64,000 nt of DNA from Sagittula stellata E-37 (lineage in GTDB: Bacteria; Pseudomonadota; Alphaproteobacteria; Rhodobacterales; Rhodobacteraceae), in the NCBI RefSeq assembly GCF_039724765.1, contig NZ_CP155729.1:1364001-1428000 (forward strand), read 5' to 3'. Within the stretch, counting starts at the first letter, position 1. Every line of letters begins with the position of its first letter. This document shows positions 26,320-36,728 of the stretch, one piece after another. The notes under the pieces were generated by a model. That model was not told where the DNA came from, searched no databases, and worked only from the letters and a program-made list of their open reading frames with translations. The translations under genes and the position numbers were made by a program.

Positions 26320-26490
26320 TTGTTAACCTTTTCGGGACGGGCGTGCGGACACACCGGTCGATCGCCCTCAAGCGTGCCGAATCGTCCATATCTGGGAAAG
26401 ACCGGCATGACCGAGCCTGCGGCTCGACAGTGCTGTTGCCGGTAGAGGAGGGGCCCCGTCACGCGCGTGGCGCGGAGCCCCAAAGCGTGC

Positions 26491-26697
26491 TCAGAGCAGC
26501 TCGAGGTTGCCGGCGGACTGCTTGCCGTCGCGGCCGGTCTGAAGCTCGTAGCTGACTTTCTGGTTGTCGGCGAGGCCGGTCAGGCCGGAACGCTCGACTG
26601 CGGAAATGTGGACGAAAACGTCCTTGCCGCCTTCATCCGGCTGGATGAAGCCATAACCTTTGGTGGTGTTGAACCATTTCACGGTGCCTTTGGCCAT
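26491..26697 (-). CDS. Cold-shock protein (CspA family), copy 1
   Basis: 68 residues forming a single cold-shock domain. RNP1 is KGYGFI (residues 13-18) and RNP2 is VFVHI (27-31), with aromatic residues for single-strand nucleic acid stacking. It acts as an RNA chaperone in the cytoplasm. ATG 26697 follows AGGAGACACACG. It differs at four positions (3, 21, 22 and 60) from the second copy at 27034, so the two form a recent tandem duplication. Both share a structured leader and a TTGC-type promoter. Confidence 0.95.
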   Translation of the reverse strand: MAKGTVKWFNTTKGYGFIQPDEGGKDVFVHISAVERSGLTGLADNQKVSYELQTGRDGKQSAGNLELL

Positions 26698-26810
26698 CGT
26701 GTGTCTCCTGTCTTGTTCCGCACGCGGGAGTGCTGCGGGTCGGCGTAGGTCAGAGCAAAATCGGTGCTCTGTCGCCGTATGAGGGAGACAGGTAGGCGAT
26801 CTGGTAACGT
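26698..26810 (-). promoter_or_regulatory. Structured 5' leader of cold-shock gene copy 1
   Basis: About 110 bases upstream of the start are almost identical to the leader of copy 2, with a 49-base block fully identical. A CAGAGCA/TGCTCTG hairpin (26751-26771) is enclosed by GGCG...CGCC pairing. Conservation of non-coding sequence at least as strong as the coding sequence suggests a cis-acting RNA element, perhaps temperature-responsive as in known csp leaders. Confidence 0.6.
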
Positions 26811-26821
26811 AGCAAGGCCAT

Positions 26822-26850
26822 CTTATCGCAGATCGGGTGATTCTGAGCAA
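26822..26850 (-). promoter_or_regulatory. Candidate promoter of cold-shock gene copy 1
   Basis: On the minus strand TTGCTC (26845-26850), a 17-base spacer and GATAAG (26822-26827) make a good alphaproteobacterial -35/-10 pair. The -35 context AACTCTCTTGC and a GTTAAC just upstream recur before copy 2 (TTGCCC near 27384), supporting function. Confidence 0.5.
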
Positions 26851-27014
26851 GAGAGTTTGCGTTAACGTCAGGTTGAACGCGCTGCGCGACAGGCGCATTC
26901 CGGCCTGTGCGTCGGTTCGATATCGCCTGGTGCCGTTCTGGTCGGCAGCGTTGACGTCTGGTGTGGCGGAGTACGCCTCAGTCGCAGGGAGAGGGCACTC
27001 CCCCTGCGTCCGGT

Positions 27015-27030
27015 TCTGCCCGAAGGCAGA
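27015..27030 (-). terminator. Stem with UUCG loop after cold-shock gene copy 2
   Basis: On the minus strand TCTGCC-TTCG-GGCAGA follows the stop at 27034 by 3 bases. The UUCG tetraloop is extra stable. No U-tract follows, so it may protect the 3' end or aid termination rather than act as a classical intrinsic terminator. Confidence 0.45.
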
Positions 27031-27033
27031 TCG

Positions 27034-27240
27034 TCAGAGCAGCTCGAGGTTGCCTGCGGACTCTTTGCCGTCACGGCCGGTCTGCAGCTCGTAGCTGACC
27101 TTCTGGTTGTCGGCGAGGCCGGTCAGGCCCGAACGCTCGACTGCAGAGATGTGCACGAACACATCCTTGCCGCCGGATTCCGGTTGAATGAAGCCATAAC
27201 CTTTGGTGGTGTTGAACCATTTCACGGTGCCAGTGGCCAT
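27034..27240 (-). CDS. Cold-shock protein (CspA family), copy 2
   Basis: 68 residues, 64 identical to copy 1 (differences K3T, D21E, E22S and Q60E). RNP1 KGYGFI and RNP2 VFVHI are intact. AAGGAGAGACACG precedes the ATG. Both copies end in the same SAGNLELL. The stop codons lie 543 bases apart, and each gene keeps its own leader and promoter, so the duplicated unit is the whole transcription unit. Confidence 0.95.
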   Translation of the reverse strand: MATGTVKWFNTTKGYGFIQPESGGKDVFVHISAVERSGLTGLADNQKVSYELQTGRDGKESAGNLELL

Positions 27241-27352
27241 CGTGTCTCTCCTTAAGTGTCCGCACGCGGAAGTGCTGCGGGTCGGCGTAGGTCAGAGCAA
27301 AATCGGTGCTCTGTCGCCGGGTGAGGGAGACAGGTAGGCGATCTGGGTAACG
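27241..27352 (-). promoter_or_regulatory. Structured 5' leader of cold-shock gene copy 2
   Basis: Same element as at 26698. The CAGAGCA/TGCTCTG hairpin lies at 27293-27313 inside GGCG...CGCC. The few differences between copies fall outside the stem. Confidence 0.6.
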
Positions 27353-27420
27353 GTAGCTTGGCCCGTTTGACAGGTTTGGTGAGTCGGGGCAAGAGGGTTC
27401 GTGTTAACGGGGTGGTGAGG

Positions 27421-27680
27421 TCACGAACTCAAGCTGTCGTTGGAGGGAAAAGGTAGCTTACGCAGGTCTTCTTTGTCATCAGCTACTTGCTTCAATCGTG
27501 CAAAACGATTTTCGCGCTTAGCTCTCTCGATGTACCATTCATCCAACAGTGTCTCGATCAACTCGATCAACAGGTGTGCTTCGTCTGGATCAACAGACAC
27601 TATTCGGTCGATATCTTTCTCCATATGCGCGCCAATATTGCCCAAGCTCCGCAGATGATGAAGTGCATCAATGCTATCTA
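27421..27680 (-). pseudogene. DUF4145-type gene, C-terminal fragment
   Basis: The frame entering from the IS boundary reads LDSIDALHHLRSLGNIGAHM and continues EKDIDRIVSVDPDEAHLLIE to the stop at 27421-27423. The LGNIGAHMEKD and ELIETLLDEWY wording is typical of the DUF4145 C-terminus. A TTG/ATG inside could start a 74-codon frame, but this is the tail of the broken gene whose other pieces are at 28522-28732 and 29574-29862. Confidence 0.85.
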
Positions 27681-28521
27681 GGTTCAGGACCCATTGATTT
27701 GGTTGAGCGAGCGTGATTCACCGTTCGAAAACGAGCGGTGAACATGTCTGATCTCTACTGGTTGAGCGATGCGCAGATGGCGCGTCTGGAGCCTTACTTC
27801 CCCAAGTCGCACGGCAAGCCCCGGGTTGATGACCGGCGCGTTCTGAGCGGTATTATCTTTATCAATCGCAATGGATTGCGGTGGCGAGATGCGCCAAGGG
27901 AATACGGCCCGCACAAGACACTCTACAACCGCTGGAAGCGGTGGAGCGATAGAGGCGTCTTCGCCCGGATCATGGCCGGGCTGGCGGGCGAGCATGGTGA
28001 GGAGACGACCGTGATGATCGACGCAACTCATCTGAAGGCCCATCGCACGGCGTCCAGCCTGGGCGTGAAAAAGGGGGGCGTGGACGGCTGATTGGCCGGA
28101 CGAAGGGAGGCATGAACACGAAGTTGCACGCCGTCTGCGACAGCCATGGCCGGCCCATCGACCTGTTCCTGACTGCCGGCCCCGTCAGCGACTACATCGG
28201 GGCGCGTGCGCTGGTCGGCGGGCTGCCAGACGTGAAATGGCTGCTCGGAGATCGCGGCTACGATGCCGACTGGTTCAGAGAAGCCTTGCAAGACAAGAAG
28301 ATACGCCCTTGCATCCCGGGCCGGACGAAACGGAAGACGCCCGTCCCGTACGACAAGCGCAGGTACAAGCGTCGCAACCGGATCGAGATCATGTTCGGCA
28401 GGCTCAAGGATTGGAGACGGGTGGCGACCCGTTATGACCGATGCCCAAAGACCTTCTTCTCAGCGATCGCACTCGCTGCGACCGTGATCTTCTGGCTTTG
28501 AGAGAGAACGAGTCCTGACCC
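27681..28521 (+). mobile_element. IS5-family (IS427-like) insertion sequence, copy 1
   Basis: 841 bases. The left end GGTTCAGGAC and right end GTCCTGACCC are inverted repeats with one mismatch. Both sides are flanked by TA (27679-27680 and 28522-28523), the target duplication. It carries one transposase in two overlapping frames. It is inserted in a DUF4145-type gene, and removing the element plus one TA restores the reading frame exactly. Copy 2 at 28733 is in the same orientation and differs at one base that I found. Confidence 0.93.
27744..28501 (+). CDS. IS5-family transposase (two frames, probable -1 frameshift), copy 1
   Basis: The first frame (27744-28091, or from GTG 27738) begins MSDLYWLSDAQMARLEPYFP and carries the first catalytic Asp in TVMIDATHLKAH. 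The second frame lies at -1, contains the ORF 28112-28501, and has the second Asp in LLGDRGYDADWFRE and the Glu in IEIMFGRLKDW. A slippery heptamer G GGG GGC (28073-28079) lies just before the first-frame stop. Slipping there reads GGRGRLIGRTKGGMNTKLHA, the continuous family sequence. The DDE triad is therefore complete in the fusion product, so the element is probably active. Confidence 0.9.
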
Positions 28522-28732
28522 TAACGAGACGCCCCTTGGGGCGGAGCCATTCTTAGCCATTTCCTTTAGTTTTTCGATCTCGTTGAATAGATTTTTCTCT
28601 TTAATGCCACAAAAGTCGCGGATCATACCCTGAAGGCACCGGCGGGATAATGTGGCCGATGCTTTCGGCGACAAGAGGCTTATTCGACATGCCTCTGTGT
28701 AGTCTTCGATGATCGGTGTAGGGATGAAGCTA
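28522..28732 (-). pseudogene. DUF4145-type gene, central fragment between the two IS copies
   Basis: The 209 unique bases plus TA repeats encode SFIPTPIIEDYTEACRISLL, then SPKASATLSRRCLQGMIRDF and a segment ending APRGVSL. The LSPKASATLSRRCLQ motif is typical of DUF4145 proteins. It joins in frame to the fragments on each side when both IS copies are removed. Confidence 0.85.
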
Positions 28733-29573
28733 GGTTCAGGACCCATTGATTTGGTTGAGCGAGCGTGATTCACCGTTCGAAAACGAGCGGTGAACATGTC
28801 TGATCTCTACTGGTTGAGCGATGCGCAGATGGCGCGTCTGGAGCCTTACTTCCCCAAGTCGCACGGCAAGCCCCGGGTTGATGACCGGCGCGTTCTGAGC
28901 GGTATTATCTTTATCAATCGCAATGGATTGCGGTGGCGAGATGCGCCAAGGGAATACGGCCCGCACAAGACACTCTACAACCGCTGGAAGCGGTGGAGCG
29001 ATAGAGGCGTCTTCGCCCGGATCATGGCTGGGCTGGCGGGCGAGCATGGTGAGGAGACGACCGTGATGATCGACGCAACTCATCTGAAGGCCCATCGCAC
29101 GGCGTCCAGCCTGGGCGTGAAAAAGGGGGGCGTGGACGGCTGATTGGCCGGACGAAGGGAGGCATGAACACGAAGTTGCACGCCGTCTGCGACAGCCATG
29201 GCCGGCCCATCGACCTGTTCCTGACTGCCGGCCCCGTCAGCGACTACATCGGGGCGCGTGCGCTGGTCGGCGGGCTGCCAGACGTGAAATGGCTGCTCGG
29301 AGATCGCGGCTACGATGCCGACTGGTTCAGAGAAGCCTTGCAAGACAAGAAGATACGCCCTTGCATCCCGGGCCGGACGAAACGGAAGACGCCCGTCCCG
29401 TACGACAAGCGCAGGTACAAGCGTCGCAACCGGATCGAGATCATGTTCGGCAGGCTCAAGGATTGGAGACGGGTGGCGACCCGTTATGACCGATGCCCAA
29501 AGACCTTCTTCTCAGCGATCGCACTCGCTGCGACCGTGATCTTCTGGCTTTGAGAGAGAACGAGTCCTGACCC
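28733..29573 (+). mobile_element. IS5-family (IS427-like) insertion sequence, copy 2
   Basis: 841 bases, with the same ends as copy 1. It is flanked by TA at 28731-28732 and 29574-29575. The only difference I found from copy 1 is a synonymous C/T in the first transposase frame (GCC against GCT in an Ala codon). Two independent insertions into one gene, each with its own TA duplication, indicate recent activity of this IS in the genome. Confidence 0.93.
28796..29553 (+). CDS. IS5-family transposase (two frames, probable -1 frameshift), copy 2
   Basis: Same two-frame organisation as copy 1: first frame 28796-29143, second frame with ORF 29164-29553, slippery G GGG GGC at 29125-29131. The predicted protein is identical to copy 1. 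Confidence 0.9.
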
Positions 29574-29862
29574 TAGGCATCGGCTTGGCGGCGCTTTCCG
29601 GCATCAAGCGCATTTTTGCAATAGGTTCAGCGTTCTCAAGGAAATAGCGGTGTCCGTTCTGATACGTTCCAGTATTAACAATGGCGACCGACACGGTCGG
29701 CATCAAACAGTCGGGATTCGAGCAAGCAATGGCGCGAGAGATTAAGCCAATGTTTCCAGTGGCGATGTCACCGATATAATAGTGAACTTCGACATTGGAA
29801 ACTGAGGGATTTGTTACGGCTTGATCCAGGTTGCAATGTGGGCAGCGCCAACGAAATGCCAT
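29574..29862 (-). pseudogene. DUF4145-type gene, N-terminal fragment (gene broken by two IS copies)
   Basis: ATG 29862 follows GAGGACAAACT. The protein starts MAFRWRCPHCNLDQAVTNPS, with a Cys-x-x-Cys zinc-knuckle-like pair and a second pair in ACSNPDC, as expected at the N-terminus of DUF4145 proteins. Joining this piece to 28522-28732 and 27421-27680, with both IS copies and one TA from each duplication removed, yields an uninterrupted 251-residue protein. Both junctions are in frame (KPMP|SFIP and GVS|LDSI). DUF4145 proteins are often found near restriction-modification or other defence genes; none is seen here. Base composition is lower in G+C than the neighbours, suggesting acquisition by transfer before inactivation. 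Confidence 0.88.
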
Positions 29863-29921
29863 AGTTTGTCCTCGAACTAGGGGATGGAACTCACATACTT
29901 TCAATCGCAGTCATAAAGGTA

Positions 29922-29942
29922 GGGTGGGTTTGCAACCCACCC
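29922..29942 (-). terminator. Hairpin downstream of ettA
   Basis: GGGTGGGTT and AACCCACCC form a 9-bp stem with a TGC/GCA loop, 7 bases beyond the ettA stop. On the minus strand it is followed by TACCTTTATG, a weak T-tract. The same GTGGG...CCCAC-plus-TAC style recurs near 52794 as an intergenic hairpin. Confidence 0.55.
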
Positions 29943-29948
29943 GATTGT

Positions 29949-31604
<1,656 letters not shown>

Positions 31605-31890
31605 AACATCGCTCCGCTGAGGCTGTCGGTTTCGTGCGCAGTATCGCATGGGCCGTGAAGGTGCAATCCTGAGCGGCGGGACAGCCGGTGCGTGTCACGC
31701 CGCCTGCGCCCGATGCCACAAGATTTAACGATTTCTTTCAGATGCTTGATGGCTCCCCACGGTTTCTGCTGCCACGCGTGCCGCGCCAGTTTTCGATTAA
31801 TTCGATATAAAGACTTCAGGATCATGAATGGCATCGTCCGACGGGCCGTGCGGTCGCGCATGTCCCGATCAAATTGCGCCGGAGATACCG

Positions 31891-34413
31891 ATGAATTCCG
31901 ACACTCTTCCTCCCAAGTCCGCACTGGCGATGAACATCAAGTGGAAGTTCCCGCTGCAGATCGCCGTGCCCACGCTGGTCATCGTCTTCGCGGTGTCGGC
32001 CTTTGCCTACTGGCAGGCGGTCCGGGCGCTTGAATCGCGGCGCAATGTCGTCATGGAAGCCGTCATGGAGGAGCGCCAGTTCGCGCTCAAGGAATGGCTG
32101 CACACGATCGAGACGGATATCGTGCTGCTGGCCGAGGCCGACAGCACGAGGGATGCGCTGAACAGGTTTACCCGGTCCCGGCGGCTGATTGGAGAGGCCC
32201 CGGACGAAACGCTTCGGCGGCTCTACATCGACGACAATCCCAATCCCGTCGGGGAGAAGGACAATCTGCTGACGGCGCGGGACGGTTCGATCTGGTCGGA
32301 GGAGCATGAAGTGTACCATCCCGACCTGCGCCGCTTTCAGCAGATGCGGAACTACTACGACCTCTTCCTGTTCGATGCCGACGGCAACCTTGTCTACACC
32401 GTGTTCAAGGAGCGCGACTTTGCCACGAATTTCCTGACCGGCCCTTATGCCGACAGCGGGCTGGGCGATGCGTTCCGCCGGGCGCTGGACATGAACGAAG
32501 GCGAGATCGCCTTTTCCGACTTCGCGGCCTATGCGCCCAGCAACGGCCAGCCGGCCAAGTTCGTCGCCGCGCCGGTGTTCGATGCGGACGGTGTGCTGCT
32601 GGGCGTCGCGGGACTTCAGATCGACATCGATCGGGTGGGCACGATTCTGGGGCAGACGCCGTTCCTTGGCCGGACGGGCGAGATCTACGCGGTCAACGAG
32701 GCCGGCCTGGCCCTGACCGCGTCTGTTCAGGAGGGCGGTCACGGCATCTTCGATCCGCTGCCGGACCTGCCGCAGATCCGGGCGGCGCGGAACGGCGAGG
32801 AGTTTTCCTCGACCGACGTCACCGGGCTGTCGGGCAATCCGGCGGTGGCGCTGTCGAACAGTATCGATTTCGATGGCACGCAATGGCACATCGTGATCGA
32901 GCAGGACCGCGTCGAGGCGATGGCGACCGAGAACGAGCTTTTCGCCACGACCGTCGCGCAGGTGCTGATCGTGCTGGTCATGGTGATGGGGGTGGCGTTC
33001 CTTGTCGCCCGGATGCTGACCGGGCGCATCGGCGACCTGTTGCAGGGCGTGCGCCGCATCGCCGAGGGCGACTACAAGACAAAGGTCGCGCAGGCCGACA
33101 AGGCGGACGAGATCGGCGACATCGCCCGCGCGCTGAACGGTTTCCGCAAGGACCTGTCCGAGGTGGAGGCGGCCCATGCCCGCGAAAAGCAGAAGGCGCT
33201 CCAGCAGGCCAAGGCGGTGGAGGCGCTGCGCGAGGCGTTGTTCAAGCTGGCGGACGGAGATCTCGACTGCGCGATCCGGCAAACGCTCGATGGCGATTAC
33301 GCCCCGCTGAAGGAGCATTTCAACGCGACGGCGGAATCGCTGTCCGCGATCATCGAACAGTTGCGCTCAAGCGCGGTGTCGATGGAGGCGGACGTCGACC
33401 GGCTGAGCGATGGCGCTGAATCGCTGTCCTCCCGTACGGAGAACCAGGCCGCGACGCTTGAAGAGACCGCCGCCGCCATGGACCAGATTTCGGCCAGTGT
33501 GAAATCGACCGCCGATGGCGCCAAACAGATCGTGGGTGCCATCGGCGTGGCGCGCGACCAGGCGGAGCAGGGCGAAGAGGTGCGGGGCCGTGCCGTGCAG
33601 GCCATGAGCGCCATCGAGAGCTCGTCGAAGCAGATCGCCCAGATCATCGGCGTGATGGAGGACATCGCATTCCAGACCAACCTCCTGTCGCTGAATGCCG
33701 GGGTGGAGGCCGCCCGGGCCGGCGAGGTCGGGCGCGGCTTCGCGGTTGTCGCGTCGGAAGTGCGGGCGCTGGCGCAACGGTCCTCGGACAGTGCGACCGA
33801 GATCCGCAACCTCATCACCAACTCGAACGACAATGTGTCGAACGGGGTAAGACTCGTGTCGGAACTGGGCGGCGCGATGGAGGGCATCCTGCGCGAGGTC
33901 GTCTCGGTCTCCGACCGGGTGGAGCACATCGCGGCGAGCGCGGCAGAGCAGGCGCAGGGCATCAGCGAGATCAACAACGGTATTTCGATGCTGGACCAGG
34001 TGACGCAGCAGAATGCCGCGATGGTGCAGGACAGCGTGGCGGCGAGCCGCGGGCTGAAGGACAAGTCCGCCGATCTACGCACCCTCGTGGCGCGGTTCCG
34101 TTCGCAGGGGAGTGGCGGATCGCAGGTCCGTCCCGTGGGAGCTGCCCGGCCCGTGGCGAAGGCCTCGGCACCCGCCGCGCCCAAGACGGGGAAGGCGGCC
34201 TCCGTGGCCCGGCTCGAAAAGGATGCGCCCGGTCGCCGCAGGCCCCACGCGCCGAAGAAGACCGCCCGCCCGGCGGCCGGGTCAGGCGCCACACATGCCA
34301 GTACGGCGGATCTCGGATGGGACAGCGCAGACGCCAAGCCGATCCCTGCGGACACCGCGCCCAAGGCCCGCGCCGCGTCAGGCGGTTCATCGCCGCTGTG
34401 GCAGGATTTCTGA
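31891..34413 (+). CDS. Methyl-accepting chemotaxis protein with periplasmic Cache-type sensor
   Basis: 840 residues. Helix 1 spans about residues 24-44. A periplasmic sensor of about 300 residues follows, with two Cache-like modules (DLFLFDADGNLVYTVFKERD and GRTGEIYAVNEAGLALT). Helix 2 lies at about 355-376. A HAMP domain follows, then the signalling domain with the hairpin tip EDIAFQTNLLSLNAGVEAA and GRGFAVVASEVRALAQRS (about 586-631). The C-terminus is a long Ala/Pro/Lys-rich linker ending in GGSSPLWQDF, which resembles the W-x-x-F-type receptor tails that recruit CheR/CheB. The start at 31891 follows GGAGATACCG; ATG 31933 is a weaker alternative. The ligand is unknown, probably a small organic acid or amine. 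Confidence 0.9.
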   Translation: MNSDTLPPKSALAMNIKWKFPLQIAVPTLVIVFAVSAFAYWQAVRALESRRNVVMEAVMEERQFALKEWLHTIETDIVLLAEADSTRDALNRFTRSRRLIGEAPDETLRRLYIDDNPNPVGEKDNLLTARDGSIWSEEHEVYHPDLRRFQQMRNYYDLFLFDADGNLVYTVFKERDFATNFLTGPYADSGLGDAFRRALDMNEGEIAFSDFAAYAPSNGQPAKFVAAPVFDADGVLLGVAGLQIDIDRVGTILGQTPFLGRTGEIYAVNEAGLALTASVQEGGHGIFDPLPDLPQIRAARNGEEFSSTDVTGLSGNPAVALSNSIDFDGTQWHIVIEQDRVEAMATENELFATTVAQVLIVLVMVMGVAFLVARMLTGRIGDLLQGVRRIAEGDYKTKVAQADKADEIGDIARALNGFRKDLSEVEAAHAREKQKALQQAKAVEALREALFKLADGDLDCAIRQTLDGDYAPLKEHFNATAESLSAIIEQLRSSAVSMEADVDRLSDGAESLSSRTENQAATLEETAAAMDQISASVKSTADGAKQIVGAIGVARDQAEQGEEVRGRAVQAMSAIESSSKQIAQIIGVMEDIAFQTNLLSLNAGVEAARAGEVGRGFAVVASEVRALAQRSSDSATEIRNLITNSNDNVSNGVRLVSELGGAMEGILREVVSVSDRVEHIAASAAEQAQGISEINNGISMLDQVTQQNAAMVQDSVAASRGLKDKSADLRTLVARFRSQGSGGSQVRPVGAARPVAKASAPAAPKTGKAASVARLEKDAPGRRRPHAPKKTARPAAGSGATHASTADLGWDSADAKPIPADTAPKARAASGGSSPLWQDF

Positions 34414-34506
34414 GAACCGGCAGCGGCTTGGCGGTCAGCCGCTTGATCCGGTCCGCGGGAATGCGTAGGCCTGAGGGCAGGAGCCACGCAGGAACAGGAC
34501 CCGCGA

Positions 34507-35124
34507 TTGAGACCGTTGGACATGCCATCCGCGTTCCGGCCCGGCGCCCGCGTGGGGTTGCTGGGCGGATCGTTCGACCCCCCGCACGTGGGCCACGTCC
34601 AGCTGTCGCGGGAGGCGCTGAAACGCTTCGGCCTCGACCGGGTGGTGTGGCTGGTCAGCCCGGGCAACCCGCTGAAGCCCCATCCACCCGCCCCCCTGGC
34701 CGAGCGGATGGCGGCGGCAGAGGCCATCCTCGGCGGCCATCCCGCCATCGCCGTCAGCGACATCGAGGACCGTCTGGGCACGCGCTACACCGCCGAGACA
34801 CTGGCCCGGCTGACCGCACTTTGCCCGCGCGTGCGGTTCACCTGGCTGATGGGGGCCGACAACCTCGTGCAGTTTCACCGCTGGGACAACTGGCACGAAA
34901 TCATGGACCGCGTGTCGGTGGGCGTTCTGGCCCGTCCGGGCCACAGGCTGGCGGCGCAGAGGTCGGTCGCGGCGCGGGCCTATGCAGATGCCCGCATACC
35001 GGCGCGGGCCTCGCGCACGCTGGGGGGGGCTGTGGCGCCGGCGTGGTGTTTCGTGAACATGCCGATGCGTCCGGAGAGCTCCAGCGCGCTGCGCGCGGCG
35101 GGCCGCCGGGGGGCGGAAACGTGA
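34507..35124 (+). CDS. nadD: Nicotinate-nucleotide adenylyltransferase NadD
   Basis: 205 residues. The nucleotidyltransferase motif is [11 protein letters not shown], with the adenylate-binding H-x-G-H, and [12 protein letters not shown] and a C-terminal [10 protein letters not shown] (the family I-S-S-T-x-I-R equivalent) are present. It catalyses NaMN plus ATP to NaAD in NAD synthesis. A TTG at 34507 has AGGAC six bases upstream and is used here; ATG 34522 is possible. The distance to dacB is 58 bases. Confidence 0.92.
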   Translation: MRPLDMPSAFRPGARVGLLGGSFDPPHVGHVQLSREALKRFGLDRVVWLVSPGNPLKPHPPAPLAERMAAAEAILGGHPAIAVSDIEDRLGTRYTAETLARLTALCPRVRFTWLMGADNLVQFHRWDNWHEIMDRVSVGVLARPGHRLAAQRSVAARAYADARIPARASRTLGGAVAPAWCFVNMPMRPESSSALRAAGRRGAET

Positions 35125-35182
35125 CCGTGAGAGGGCAATTGCCCGGTTGCGGCGGCGCGCGAGATTGGCTTAGATCGCCGCC

Positions 35183-36685
35183 ATGACCACCGGGGTTTCG
35201 AGACGTTCCTTTCTATTCGGCGCAGGCGCACTGGCGCTTTCTGCAGGCGGTGCCCTGGCGGGTCCGCCGGAGGTGTCGCTCAGGCCGGTGGCCCGGGGCG
35301 AAGACCTTCGGCTGCGCAACCTGCCCTCCATCGACGAGCTCATCGCCCGGGCGCGGCTTGACGGCACCGTGGGATTCTGCGTCTCGGACGCGGCCACCGG
35401 AGAGGTGCTTGAAAGCCACGACCCCGATCAGGGCCTGCCGCCCGCCAGCGTCGCCAAGGCGCTGACGTCGGGCTACGCGCTGGCGCAACTGGGGCCCGAT
35501 CATCGTTTCGAGACCCGCGTCATGGTGACTGGCGCTGTCAGGGATGGCGTGGTGCAAGGCGACGTGATCCTCGCCGGTGGCGGCGATCCCTCGCTTGAGA
35601 CCGACGACCTCGCGACGCTGGCGCAGCGGCTGAAGGCGTCGGGCGTGACCGGCGCGACCGGCGGCTTTCGCGTCTGGGGCGGCGCGCTGCCCTACCAGCA
35701 CGACATCGACACCGCGCAGCCCGATCACGTCGGTTACAACCCTTCGGTGTCCGGCCTGTGCCTGAACTTCAACCGCGTGCATTTCGAGTGGCGCCGGGCC
35801 GGGGGGGATTACGAGGTCACGATGGACGCGCGGTCGGGCGCGCACCGGCCCGAGGTGCGCATGGCGCGCATGGCCGTCGAGGCGCGCAGCGTGCCGGTCT
35901 ACACCTACAGCGACGCCAACGGGCAGGACGCCTGGACCGTGGCGAAGGGGGCGCTGGGCTCGGGCGGGGCGCGGTGGCTGCCGGTCCGCAAGCCGGAGCT
36001 TTATGCCGGAGAGGTGTTCCAGAGTTTCGCCCGTGCCCAGGGTATCAAGCTGGGTGCGCCGCAGGTGATCGAGACCCTGCCCGAAGGGGCGGAACCGGTG
36101 GCCCGGATCGAAAGCGGTCTGCTGACCGACATCCTGCACGACATGATGAAATATTCGACCAACCTGACCGCCGAGGTCGTGGGCCTTTCGGCGAGCCGGG
36201 TGCGCCTTGGGCGGATGCCGCGCGATCTGCGCGAATCCGCCGGTGCGCTGAACGACTGGGCGGAAGAAAGCCTTGGCGTGCCGGGGATCGGGCTTGTCGA
36301 CCATTCGGGGCTGGGCGACCTGAGCCGCGTGCCCGCCGCCCGGATGATGGAGGCGCTTGTCGCGCTGCACCGGGAAAAGCAGCTGAAGCCGCTGATGAAG
36401 CCGTTCCTGATGCGCGATGCGCAGCGCCGGGTGATGGATAACCACCCGATCTCGGTGCATGCCAAGACCGGGACGCTGAACTTCGTGAGCGGGCTGGCGG
36501 GGTTCGCCGACCTGCCGAAGGGCCGGGAGCTGGCCTTTGCGATCTTCACCGCCGACCTCGACCGGCGCGCGGCGCTGACTGTCGAGGAGCGGGAACGCCC
36601 CGAGGGCGCGTCCTCGTGGAACGTGCGGGCGAAGATGCTGCAGCAGGCGCTGATCGAACGCTGGGGCGTGCTCTACGAGGCGTGA
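35183..36685 (+). CDS. dacB: D-alanyl-D-alanine carboxypeptidase/endopeptidase (PBP4, DacB)
   Basis: 500 residues. SRRSFLFGAGALALSAGGAL is a twin-arginine-like export signal. The penicillin-binding motifs are in order: S89-V-A-K92, S325-T-N327 in YSTNLTAE and K428-T-G in HAKTGTLN. The long insert between SxxK and SxN is characteristic of peptidase family S13. It trims or cleaves peptidoglycan peptides in the periplasm. An intrinsic terminator follows at 36707. Downstream, on the other strand, is an L,D-transpeptidase, giving a small peptidoglycan neighbourhood. Confidence 0.92.
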   Translation: MTTGVSRRSFLFGAGALALSAGGALAGPPEVSLRPVARGEDLRLRNLPSIDELIARARLDGTVGFCVSDAATGEVLESHDPDQGLPPASVAKALTSGYALAQLGPDHRFETRVMVTGAVRDGVVQGDVILAGGGDPSLETDDLATLAQRLKASGVTGATGGFRVWGGALPYQHDIDTAQPDHVGYNPSVSGLCLNFNRVHFEWRRAGGDYEVTMDARSGAHRPEVRMARMAVEARSVPVYTYSDANGQDAWTVAKGALGSGGARWLPVRKPELYAGEVFQSFARAQGIKLGAPQVIETLPEGAEPVARIESGLLTDILHDMMKYSTNLTAEVVGLSASRVRLGRMPRDLRESAGALNDWAEESLGVPGIGLVDHSGLGDLSRVPAARMMEALVALHREKQLKPLMKPFLMRDAQRRVMDNHPISVHAKTGTLNFVSGLAGFADLPKGRELAFAIFTADLDRRAALTVEERERPEGASSWNVRAKMLQQALIERWGVLYEA

Positions 36686-36706
36686 GCCCGGCCACACCGG
36701 TCCGGC

Positions 36707-36728
36707 GGGGCAAAATGGCCCCCTTTTT
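36707..36728 (+). terminator. Intrinsic terminator after dacB
   Basis: GGGGC-AAAATG-GCCCC followed by CTTTTTC: a GC stem with a six-base A-rich loop and a T5 tract, 21 bases after the dacB stop. Confidence 0.75.

Noticed and set aside
27681..29573. Composite transposon made of two IS copies
   Set aside because: The segment between the copies is the middle of the interrupted DUF4145-type gene, and each IS has its own TA duplication, so these are two single insertions.
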